Origin: an uncultured Bacteroidota bacterium
GTDB lineage: Bacteria; Bacteroidota; Bacteroidia; Flavobacteriales; Flavobacteriaceae
DNA: 64,000 bases
Direction of reading: 5' to 3'
NCBI GenBank assembly: GCA_902635965.1
Contig: CACPQA010000004.1
Location: 1-64,000, forward strand
Positions 12,301 to 16,542 of the stretch are shown here, in pieces; within the stretch, counting starts at the first letter, position 1; every line of letters begins with the position of its first letter. The position numbers and the translations under genes were made by a program. The notes under the pieces were generated by a model that ran no database searches, had not been told where the DNA came from, and worked only from the letters and a program-made list of their open reading frames with translations.

Positions 12301-13178
12301 ATGAAGAAATTATTCAGGTTTCACCAAATAGAGAACTCTATATAATGAACGGTCCGTTCGTTGATGAAGATCTGTGCGTTGGTCAACAAGGCAGACTGAC
12401 AATTGACATTTTTGACAATAATGATGGTAACTTAAGTTTTTACTACAATGATATTTTAATACCTTCATCAGATGTTGTAAGGTTAAGTGATAGGTCATGG
12501 TCCGTGGCAATTGTAAATGCTATCGAAACTGCTGAATTTAGAATTGTGAATGAGGAAGGCTGCTGGATAACGACAGAAGTTAACAGGGGTATAGGAGAAC
12601 CAAACTTCGAATATACTTCGCCTAATTACGAAGCTTCATCAGTAATTCTTGCAAGAGAAGAAGTGACATTTAAAAACACATCAACCGATCCGTACGTGAA
12701 GTCCGAATGGATTTTTGGAGATAATACAACTCCAGAAATTGTTCCTACGTTAGTAGATAGTGTTATTACTGTGCGTCACACTTATGGAATTTCCGGAACA
12801 TATTTTGCGACATTGAGAATTTACAATGATATAGAGTGTTCAGAGGAAATAACCATACCTATTTCAGTTGGTAAAGGATATAATATAATGGTTCCAAATG
12901 TGTTTACTCCTAATAAGGATCTCGTTAATGACTATTTCCGACCATTGTTTAGCGGATTTGCAAATATGACATTTACCGTTTATGATTTTAGAGGAAACGT
13001 TATTTATAATGAGTATAAAGAAGAAGCAGATATAAATAATATAAAAGGCTTTTCTATTGATGGATGGGATGGTAACTTTGCACCTTACTCCCCTTACTAT
13101 ATTTTCACCGCAAAAGGACTACTTTTAGATGGTGAGACAGAAGTTGAGAAAAGTGGAACATTTATTTTAATAAAATGA
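1..13178 (+). CDS. giant SprB-like T9SS-secreted repeat adhesin (5' end outside window)
   Basis: The reading frame is already open at base 3, so the first ATG at 30 is not the start and the protein exceeds 4,390 residues. It is built of Ig-like and PKD-like modules, each usually with a Cys pair and a terminal C....G.I.V strand. Modules with the 'Y.W..S....F....TTFYRR' pattern fill roughly 1-2640. A tandem array of about 110-residue 'GGGA' modules lies at about 6880-8815. SprB-type repeats (C.G...G.I....GG) lie at about 8850-11760. A PKD domain with 'W.FGD' lies near 12655-12870. The C-terminus (about 12880-13175) has the VPNVFTPN...ND.F.P and 'WDG' hallmarks of the CHU_C / gliding-motility C-terminal domain, the type B T9SS sorting signal. 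Inference: an exported, surface-attached adhesin for gliding or particle attachment. G+C looks higher than in neighbouring genes. PorP/SprF overlaps its stop codon. The family call is firm; the ligand is unknown. Confidence 0.93.
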   Translation, partial: GCTASQTLDMFLNDITSSGNIGQVSTTICAGETPPAFTNVASATGVGTISYQWQSRTFATDFISVPVSATTRVYTETSALGTTTFYRRAAISTFGGKQCEEYSNVIEVKVGTPPISTLQVQGTAISAPATLTLCAGEDVTFVATGGTERLFYLDNNPLGVKSGSSTLSTSTLITGNRIKVETFDAIGCSSFSDEIVVQIVDNPIISLTSTAFASSASSSTFCEGDTITFNVTSTSAIATYTFIVGSSAVSVTTNNFYTTVPPLSSTTSVSVRVETAGGCTASQTLDMFLNDITSSGNIGQVSTTICAGETPPAFTNVASATGVGTISYQWQSRTFATDFVNVPVSATTRVYTETSAIGTTTFYRRAAISTFGGKQCEEYSNIIQIAIEDPPLTGLQVGAISAPNTLAICSGQPVTFNATGGGQSFQFYIDNNPIGVRSDSSILTTSTLIPGSKVKVKSWTTNTATGGGCSSFSPEILINTSLDPTISLTSDAYSLTSTNSVFCQGDSITFTASSTSAISTYTFSVGGITYQNSSTNIFEPHNLSPPILIPNGASVVVIATTPFGCSASSTLLMTENVVSPGLINTTSSTICFGEEASTIFSVVEATGSGVIEYAWEASIDNGSTFTPYPSSSNTHTLSSPGNLFQTTTFRRSAKSTISTLTSCVEYSNVITVTVLPQVVGGTISPSTVTICSGEVPPQLNVVSGTIGPGVSYNWEVSTDGVSFTSIATATGQSFTPSALNTTTFYRRVTTAGSGSASTCIAESSIVEIKVFDLNAGALDPSLNMAYCYGVDPPTIVSSLTGGIPMDATTSMGTLTYQWEQSTNGAAWTEITSATNVDYDPPSLIQTTWFRRVARASNSATEFCEDTTDPVRIEILSSLNEGFILDDQVICQIVGGADLPSDLLLNGAETLNASVTFQWQRSIDQLNWSDIPGQRSAALAFNLGDTWLPSSTDPATYYRGIITYIGNPQPQAIEQTMIELISTGGFVGGKLYSVVVNGNRYDITTSSTNTIDYVGEFFANYISLTDPTVNGFYNSSSNILTLKSILPGNYNIAASTGVPSPTVAVVIPKENPEMNMKILVSGNTGGRQPNLSKDSCQIYTEVVTIEVLDPPTITQVSGDTSPQIKCIGNAIDPVTFSFGGGATSVEVRDLDPGLSISAPGGTVTNPFAGLNNWYEIGGTSTFTISGNVTGDTTFTVVTRGSSCTATSLPYSIVVEPDPVTPDFIRMGQNVAGYEILESFAGSGVWYNNTVCQDNLPAPTTPDVEFFACYENDALTRVFNNLEWDWSPFAAGNIVNNNHQETSIKILQNPTGAIHGVSYQISITISGSSNTYSDTTEPGLETIDQLGLRLATLANANADLNAIYNDSTNEIVIEAIQKNTAFSLTASPSGLSQSLRFQAPSTVQIVRSATMDWTPSFSGTATIRVRSIGCDNQRSGWHEVEVSVVPQAITTPTLAPLLSPVAPNFQICGGTFTGELPECQIQATDEPVQFFTASDNGALPNDFGSLEWRIDDVFPGAGSAVSSPGIIDPNRGIITWNVGWYGSFDLEVRPVTCEFGADDNDWVTRTIVIGATDGPITSVTPVGALPECPIPDAGFSTTLITGGEPVRWFVNSPVGLTTDTTYLASTTFYELAPTNSSSNTVELNFRPGFSGNIVISAEPVPCPGDRVNYVINVPESPQINLTSGFNSNNITVCNGSAIDTITYEITGAANLVLAQNLPSGVLPKLDITSQVTTITIATISPTIIGRTYTLIINNRRYPFETSAALANAADHIGTGLANKLNTETNDFVATYAGGNLVLTPGPTGTPGNSFIIGTEVPVNSSVNVAAPVTQPLSKTFSIYGTPSIVGTGVFTYTVETQAPTPGCETAVSTGTITVEETASINVINNDPSGSSFCGNDDFNGGNAVIIEFSNAAGLQINGATPLPGGLSFGLQGGFFNRYAITGTLSSPTLVETTVGVLIQTFGGQCTEASQMVSFTIVPTPEATLTSSASLGTDRTVCTSDTMIPIKFEIANPAFTLTEGATSTFPPGISGTSYAQKQMTRLEIRQNGPSNQTQFGDTFTVTINGTPYTAATGSADMATGTANRNQLHSEFSAFLSTQLSPTYTVSSTVFPFIDIEAANAGVGFTLSATASSSLGFGTPVRVTAPAYYEIAGVPSAVVSSSTDYLYVLISAGAGGCTGSEVVSGTITVNPSTSASYLSGVGQNPTFCDTGVSSSSIFRTTGSPVAISVVTPTTPNWITATYNAAAQEVTVEFNPPTLGVTVTTSYNYEFNLIGNNFGCNVTPSPISGTVSISPTDKITLLTGNDSQIVCVNNTPTPTFAFTTIEYELGGGANAVGTITYSQDGAPAQSGLPPGFGYSLTASNTIKIQGAADPAAANLASSTTRYEYRIETSPGACETAIATGTIEVRTAPTLALVSTPTTSSQIICDDTDMETIIYEFGGGARGVNFTWTGSNTLFGKGVTAIASGTNQFRIYGKPTVNVTETTIYNYQIETVGSDCTPEIVLTGSLQVNPTDSITLVSAANTASQSVCYNDTDNASNTIALPIEDVIYEIGGGAIGKSLTVTYSANGGPSINNLPTGLGVSVTGTQVIISGSIVASTTFTTPTVQYTYQIVTGGSCVSSTITGNFTVHSPPILTLTSAATTTSQVGVFALCTNLESIADITYEFYGGATDVVLEWTSSTLTGVGGAITPGTNQFVISGTPTVNITSTTDYPFEVKTNGSACAPEVVLSGTIQVKPIETLTLASDPSTENQTICAGTGTNTLDPIIYNFGQGANSAVVSFTPALPGVGITSMSSTQVIIGGIASAAAQASTTILTYNYEISTTGCGPATDSGVITVLPTPVMELYSGNPNQPSVCNNDPITNIDYIFNTQSNATYSISWDVTPTGITPILVSAAGGTNNVVRIQGTPSVDVSVTTTYNYKLTLSGTCDPDVIETGSIKVDPGPDIDEDYIQNFLVKDVECYNDNTGSIVLGDTSSPDFLNAIKNIKLGTVQISEIAFAGVATYTDILRVTINGTTYLGRGGEVLGGVPFAYSNAQIINNFMTDINNDPSQSDLSVSQTGFGLRLVGEVEGVSFTLSANTADTNAITNTVTTTQVAQAYTPVVTWYFPDSTIVPANNIYNLYSGSYALNVTVGGCTSSATFFVDQPDELSFEVDFCGGVTGAISVQASGGIAPYTYTIEYDGTRLPGASGIRVSNGQVNFTGLTPGRLYIVEVSDSSSCTYGLTRAVRIPTALNFDPAIVEKTDSYCVTGTIGNGSIVTTPLDGAGNQLNAFSGGSGVYTYRWVRSDTGSNVIYGTQANLYNIEPGTYYVTVTDAILGCEYPPVEIDLGGYSPVRLNGVETANFVNLRGANPATSTATADYEFTLNCNGGSDGAFDLFATGGSGNLDITSLSPAGLVPPGTGAAVSLSNVTAGDYIFQVTDLSPPLDPRSGVPQTACIDIITVRVVEPNPLSLTLVDSYNPLCPDDLANGGRLEFGVSGGNALALPYTINLNGGVLSASSGASSRVIFNNINISNPLQRSITSAEIVDNFGCSQQVTFTYEFPEVYTYTVDVDSKDIDCSANTSGEVTFTVNPSDVAGDLSSTNPAQLYIKANSRPYEYYQTLTGNGPFTVTNITQADTYQYIISVNNTTTCEIANGTFTVEEKNNEQLILDLEVIQPGCGNSESQISLIITNAIPPLEIKWYENQNITTSAVYSTTASGTTVQTATSTTDSWVEIVAQRGNAVVTGLPSGIYRAIATDGRVSSCDGNEFITRNVVIAESTLSVSNFRTTENIPSVSAGDCKNYPEPSETIDWLSTTGGYTNDIFFSISSSVRRTTAYNGFNILLIGPDGTNVDLAGNSNLFGLPTQPSLERPGYTYRFRNLPSGEYTLTITENVTGTLVPCQEVFFFTIEEFLPIQYDGETVFETDICTGAVDGGITASAIGGVPYIVDGAPTYEFEWTYTPSDPTANTQVFYGATVDPAYPGTYCLRIIDKNSHSYCSCDAAEANKVTIEVDDIVEPIATEGILADPNNVGDFLKALPPDCTGGGLNGKIGIQVSGGQLPRSINWYIEDPRYLNDPVSPGYRPLSDYDNRTSLDDLLPGNYKVIISSQSLTGCANTTNYTYYEEIIQVSPNRELYIMNGPFVDEDLCVGQQGRLTIDIFDNNDGNLSFYYNDILIPSSDVVRLSDRSWSVAIVNAIETAEFRIVNEEGCWITTEVNRGIGEPNFEYTSPNYEASSVILAREEVTFKNTSTDPYVKSEWIFGDNTTPEIVPTLVDSVITVRHTYGISGTYFATLRIYNDIECSEEITIPISVGKGYNIMVPNVFTPNKDLVNDYFRPLFSGFANMTFTVYDFRGNVIYNEYKEEADINNIKGFSIDGWDGNFAPYSPYYIFTAKGLLLDGETEVEKSGTFILIK
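832..1138 (+). repeat. near-identical in-frame direct repeat, copy 2
   Basis: Second copy of the 307-bp direct repeat, 831 bp downstream of the first and in the same frame. It encodes an Ig-like module with the core 'YQWQSR...TTFYRRAAIS'. The sequence between the copies (308-831) resembles 1139-1720 only at protein level, so the identity is local and recent. Confidence 0.95.
2926..3203 (+). repeat. dispersed 'V.(I/V)NG..Y' module, copy A
   Basis: Protein-level repeat inside the giant adhesin: a strand 'YSVVVNGNRY', a helix-like stretch 'YVGEFFANYIS', then 'NILTLKS....YNIAAS'. It resembles four later segments at 3893-4200, 5190-5470, 6109-6420 and 8938-9290. It interrupts an Ig-like module, whose partner Cys appears only near 3285 ('DSCQIYTEVVTIEV'). 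Confidence 0.6.
3893..4200 (+). repeat. dispersed 'V.(I/V)NG..Y' module, copy B
   Basis: Second copy of the inserted module in the giant adhesin: 'YQISITISGSSNTYS', then 'LGLRLATLANANADLNAIYN', then 'NEIVIEA...TAFSLTAS'. The order is the same as in the other copies: strand with a turn, helix, then an 'I.A....FTLSA' strand pair. Confidence 0.6.
5190..5470 (+). repeat. dispersed 'V.(I/V)NG..Y' module, copy C
   Basis: Third copy: 'RTYTLIINNRRYPFET', then 'AADHIGTGLANKLNTETNDFVATY', then 'NLVLTPG...NSFIIG'. It sits between two halves of a PKD-like module, whose 'IYGTPS..GTG.FTYTVETQ' half resumes right after it. Confidence 0.65.
6109..6420 (+). repeat. dispersed 'V.(I/V)NG..Y' module, copy D
   Basis: Fourth and clearest copy: 'GDTFTVTINGTPYTAATG', then 'NQLHSEFSAFLSTQLSPTY', then 'FIDIEAANAGVGFTLSATAS'. 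The host module resumes afterwards with 'YYEIAGVPSAVVSSSTDYLY'. Confidence 0.7.
6880..8815 (+). repeat. tandem array of about 110-residue 'GGGA' PKD-like modules
   Basis: Within the giant adhesin, about six consecutive modules share this order: 'Q.(I/V)C......I.YE.GGGA', then 'LP.G(L/V)G', then '(I/F).I.G.P......TT.Y.Y.I.T....C......G.I.V.P'. GGGA-type motifs start near 6965, 7300, 7640, 7980 and 8291, a spacing of about 310-340 bp. The copies are well diverged at DNA level, so this array is older than the 831-bp duplication. Confidence 0.75.
8938..9290 (+). repeat. dispersed 'V.(I/V)NG..Y' module, copy E
   Basis: Fifth copy: 'YTDILRVTINGTTYLGRGG', then 'NAQIINNFMTDINNDPSQSDL', then 'GLRLVGEVEGVSFTLSANTA'. 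This one is embedded in an SprB-type repeat rather than a PKD-like one: 'VECYNDNTGSI' precedes it and 'TWYFPDS' resumes after it. Confidence 0.7.
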
Positions 13179-14200
13179 TAAATATCAAGAAAGTAAAATA
13201 TTGGTTAATTATTTTATTTTTTGTTACCAATGTAATAGATCTCTACGGTCAAGACGATTATATTGTAAATCATAGCAAGTTCATGCAAAAAACAAATCCA
13301 AGTTATTTTGGTTTTAATAGCCTAAACAAAGTTGGGGTCCTATATAATCAAATGAAATTAAATGAATTTGATAAAATGGACAATAAGTATGTGTTTGGTG
13401 CAATTTCGTTTGATAATCTAGATTTTAGTATTGGATTGGATGTTAATTCTTTCAAAATCCAGAATACTGGACTAACAATCAATTTAGCAAATTTATCCTA
13501 CGTTTATAAGCTTCAATTTGACAATGACCTTTTCTTTCTCCCTGCTGTTTCTTTAGGTTTAGGAAGTTCAGCGGTAAATCCAGGGAATTTAATTTTTGAA
13601 GACCAATTGAATACAACAACTGGATTCATTAATACTGAGTCTATTGATAGATTGGCACCGGTAATAAGCAATGTTAATTATCTTGATTTAGGTGCATCAT
13701 TTATGTTACACTCTGAGAAATTTATGGCTGGATTAACTTTAAAACATTTAAATAAGCCAAATACATCATTTAATAAAGAGGTACCCTTCGAAAAACCAAT
13801 TAAAATTTCAGTTCAAGGTGCCTACGAATTCAATATTAACCCTTACGAGAGAAGGTATCTCCCAAGGTATTCTTATCTTTTTGCTTATGGTTCATTTACA
13901 AAGTTTGGTGATTCGGTCTTAATCTATTTATCTCAAGATTTTCAATTAGGAGAGTTTTCAGTTGGACTTAGCCAGCAAGCCTCTTCCTTAAATACATTTG
14001 CTTTAAATAATATAGGAGTCTCTATTGGCTTAGCAGTCGAAAATTTTGATTTTGGGATTTTATATAATTTCCCTTTTCAATCGCCTGGTGCAGTTTTTTC
14101 TCCTAGTATCTTTGAGCTTTTTGTCACCTTTGACTTCAGTATTTACAGAAGAAACAGAAGAGGTCAATACAATAGATTACAAACTGATAATTACTTTTAA
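13175..14200 (+). CDS. PorP/SprF family T9SS membrane protein
   Basis: 341 residues with an N-terminal signal peptide (hydrophobic residues 9-24, then 'YGQDD'). The rest shows the alternating pattern of an outer-membrane beta-barrel ('GAISFDNLDFSIGLDVNSF') and the early 'N.S.FMQ..NPSYFGFN' motif typical of PorP/SprF proteins. Known role of the family: T9SS-associated outer-membrane proteins, normally encoded just after a type B sorting-domain substrate and thought to help its secretion or surface attachment. The start codon overlaps the stop of the giant adhesin (ATGA), so translation is probably coupled and this protein likely handles that adhesin. It ends 7 bp before the convergent acyl-CoA dehydrogenase gene. 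Confidence 0.9.
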   Translation: MINIKKVKYWLIILFFVTNVIDLYGQDDYIVNHSKFMQKTNPSYFGFNSLNKVGVLYNQMKLNEFDKMDNKYVFGAISFDNLDFSIGLDVNSFKIQNTGLTINLANLSYVYKLQFDNDLFFLPAVSLGLGSSAVNPGNLIFEDQLNTTTGFINTESIDRLAPVISNVNYLDLGASFMLHSEKFMAGLTLKHLNKPNTSFNKEVPFEKPIKISVQGAYEFNINPYERRYLPRYSYLFAYGSFTKFGDSVLIYLSQDFQLGEFSVGLSQQASSLNTFALNNIGVSIGLAVENFDFGILYNFPFQSPGAVFSPSIFELFVTFDFSIYRRNRRGQYNRLQTDNYF

Positions 14201-14206
14201 ATAAGT

Positions 14207-16015
14207 TTAAAAAGGATATTTGTTGTTTTGTATTACGTTTTTTGCTATAGTTCTTCTCAGTTCAACAACATCTGGGTTGTATTTATACGACAAGAGGCTA
14301 TTAACAATCTCTAACATATTTTTATGCTCATTATCTTTAGTAATATTAATCGCAACTTCTTTAAAAGAAGAAATTGCTCTCTGGCATGATTCGTATGTAT
14401 AAAGTTTAACTAAACATTTCTGAATATTTTTCTCTGAATCAGTTAAACTCTTCAAATTTTTAGAAACTCTCAAGTAAACAGATTCAGCAAGGTAAATATC
14501 GATTAGTATGTCTGCCATATTCATCAGTATTTGTTGTTGGTATTCTAGTTTTGTACCATACTTTTGAAAACTCAAATTTATTAAGATGAGAAACACATTT
14601 TTTAAATTTTTAATTAAATGTTGTTCTTGAGCTAAAGCACTTTCCTGAGATTGATTAAATTCAAAATGATTTGTGTTCTTTTTTATTTGATTTAAAACCT
14701 CGCTAGACCTTGTAATTAGATCTATTTCTCCTTTGGATGCTTTTTTTAATAGCATCGCAATTGAAAGCATTTTATTTATTTCATTGGTACCCTCATAAAT
14801 TCTAGCAATTCTAGAATCTCTCCAAGCCATTTCCATTGGTGAATCGCATGAGTATCCCATACCTCCAAAAATCTGGATTCCATGATCAGCACAATTTTGT
14901 CCATTATCAGAACCAGCCACTTTTAATATCGAGCATTCTACAGCGAAATCTTCAAAGCCTTTTAATTCTGAATTTTGTGGAGACCCACCTTTATTTTTAA
15001 GATCTTCAATTTTATTTTCAATATCACTTGCGGCCCTGTAAGTAGCTGACTCAGTTGCAAAGCAATAAGTTGTCATCTGAGCAATTTTACTCTGAATAGC
15101 CCCAAAACTTGAAATAGGAGACTTAAACTGTACCCTTTGATTCGCGTATTGGACTGCTAACGTTGTGACATGTCTTTGTCCTTCAATAGTTGCTGCAGCA
15201 AGTTTAATTCTTCCTACATTTAGTGCATTGATGGCTATTTTAAATCCCTCTCCTCGTTTGCCTAGTATATTTTGGACAGGAACTTTGGTCTCATTGAAAA
15301 AAACTTGTCTAGTTGAAGACGCTTTTATACCTAATTTTTCCTCTTCTTCACCTAAAGCTATGCCATTATTTAAGTCAACAGGTACAATAAAGGCAGTTAT
15401 ATTTTTATCGTCTTCTATTCTAGCAAATACTATAAAAAGATTTGCAAAGCCTGCATTAGAAATCCATATTTTTTGACCTGTGATCAAATAATTTTTTTTG
15501 TCATCTGTCAACTTTGCGAATGTTTTACCAGAATTTGCATCAGAACCTGCGTCTGGTTCTGTTAAACAATAAGAACCAAACCATTCTCCTGAAGCTAATT
15601 TTGGAACATATCGTGATTTTTGTTCCTCGTTTCCGTATAAAACTATTGGCATAGTACCGATTCCTGTGTGGGCCCCAAATGCTGTTGAAAATGAACCATT
15701 AGCTCCAGAAATGTATTCACAAACAAGCATGGTAGAAGTGAAAGGCATACCCATTCCACCATATTCCTCTGGTACACCAACACCTAAAAAGCCAAGTTTA
15801 CCAGCCTTTTGCATCACCTCTTTGGTGTATTCATAATCCTTATTCTCGAATCTTTTTCTTTCCGCAATTATTTCTCGATCAACAAATTCTTTTACAGAAT
15901 CTTTCATTAAGATTTGTTCTTCACTGAAATCTTCAGGTGTAAAAACTGTTTCAGGTATGGATTCTTTTATAATAAATTCGGATCCTTTTATATAATCTTC
16001 AAATACTGTTTTCAT
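14207..16015 (-). CDS. acyl-CoA dehydrogenase (VLCAD/ACAD9-like, 602 aa)
   Basis: FAD-dependent alpha,beta-dehydrogenation of acyl-CoA, the first oxidative step of beta-oxidation. The substrate/FAD-binding motif LTEPDAGSDA is at residues 151-160. The signature 'QIFGGMGYS' is near 381-389. The catalytic base is expected to be Glu408 in 'IYEGTNEI'. At 602 residues it has the extra C-terminal helical domain of the long enzymes, against about 380 in short-chain types; that tail is poorly conserved. It begins 3 bp after the MarR gene ends, so the two form one transcription unit. Electrons would pass to ETF, which is not encoded here. The family call is firm; the chain-length preference is inferred from size. 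Confidence 0.93.
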   Translation of the reverse strand: MKTVFEDYIKGSEFIIKESIPETVFTPEDFSEEQILMKDSVKEFVDREIIAERKRFENKDYEYTKEVMQKAGKLGFLGVGVPEEYGGMGMPFTSTMLVCEYISGANGSFSTAFGAHTGIGTMPIVLYGNEEQKSRYVPKLASGEWFGSYCLTEPDAGSDANSGKTFAKLTDDKKNYLITGQKIWISNAGFANLFIVFARIEDDKNITAFIVPVDLNNGIALGEEEEKLGIKASSTRQVFFNETKVPVQNILGKRGEGFKIAINALNVGRIKLAAATIEGQRHVTTLAVQYANQRVQFKSPISSFGAIQSKIAQMTTYCFATESATYRAASDIENKIEDLKNKGGSPQNSELKGFEDFAVECSILKVAGSDNGQNCADHGIQIFGGMGYSCDSPMEMAWRDSRIARIYEGTNEINKMLSIAMLLKKASKGEIDLITRSSEVLNQIKKNTNHFEFNQSQESALAQEQHLIKNLKNVFLILINLSFQKYGTKLEYQQQILMNMADILIDIYLAESVYLRVSKNLKSLTDSEKNIQKCLVKLYTYESCQRAISSFKEVAINITKDNEHKNMLEIVNSLLSYKYNPDVVELRRTIAKNVIQNNKYPF

Positions 16016-16018
16016 AAT

Positions 16019-16456
16019 TTAAAAGTAATTTATAGCTTGCTCTTCTTCAATTTGGTTTTTTATTGCAGCAATAACTTCGTAAAAATTTTTTATTTTTTTC
16101 TTATCTATTTTTTTCTCTAATCCATTATTAAATTCTAAAACAATCTTTTTCGAAAGATCTCTCTTCTGTTTTCCTTTTTTGGTCAAAAAAATAAGTACAC
16201 TTCTACCGTCCTCAGGATTTTGCTTTCTTGATATTAATTCTCTTTCCTCCATTGTATTTAGGAGTCTTGACAAACTTGTACTCTCCATACCCATTTTTGG
16301 ACCTAAGGTTGTGGATGGAGTTCCATCCGCATCAATGCTTAAGAGGGTAAAAGCCATTGTCATTGTCCCTCCGTATTTTAATGCCTTTTCATTATACATG
16401 TTTGTTATTTGCTGCCATGTTGTTCTTAATGCAAATTCTATTGTTTCTTTTTTCAA
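16019..16456 (-). CDS. MarR-family regulator of the fatty-acid cluster
   Basis: 145 residues with a winged-helix DNA-binding region: 'SRLLNTMEERELISRKQNPEDGR' at about residues 84-106 holds the recognition helix and the wing with the conserved D-G-R. It starts with TTG; the next Met is residue 19, inside the expected first helix, so the early start is preferred. It lies between the acyl-CoA ligase gene (upstream) and the acyl-CoA dehydrogenase gene (downstream, 3 bp away). MarR proteins usually repress their own operon and respond to a small ligand; a fatty acyl-CoA ligand is an inference from context. A 29-bp palindrome 36-64 bp upstream of the start is its likely operator. Confidence 0.88.
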   Translation of the reverse strand: MKKETIEFALRTTWQQITNMYNEKALKYGGTMTMAFTLLSIDADGTPSTTLGPKMGMESTSLSRLLNTMEERELISRKQNPEDGRSVLIFLTKKGKQKRDLSKKIVLEFNNGLEKKIDKKKIKNFYEVIAAIKNQIEEEQAINYF

Positions 16457-16491
16457 AACAACTTTTTTTTATTTTAAATATAATAAAAAAT

Positions 16492-16520
16492 ATTATGCAA
16501 GAATATTATTCTTGAATAAT
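16492..16520 (-). promoter_or_regulatory. candidate MarR operator (29-bp palindrome)
   Basis: Perfect inverted repeat CAAGAAT-ATT-ATTCTTG at 16498-16514. One mismatched pair flanks it (497/515), and then five more paired bases extend it (ATTAT at 16492-16496 with ATAAT at 16516-16520). It lies in the gap between the acyl-CoA ligase stop and the MarR TTG start. MarR family operators are typically palindromes of this size beside their own gene. Confidence 0.65.
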
Positions 16521-16542
16521 TTATATCTATAAAACGGAAAAT

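Noticed and set aside
1592..12510. Several 60-100-residue minus-strand open frames inside the giant adhesin gene
   Set aside because: They lie fully inside a well-supported long coding frame, have no family motifs, and arise from low stop density opposite Thr/Ser/Gly-rich codons.
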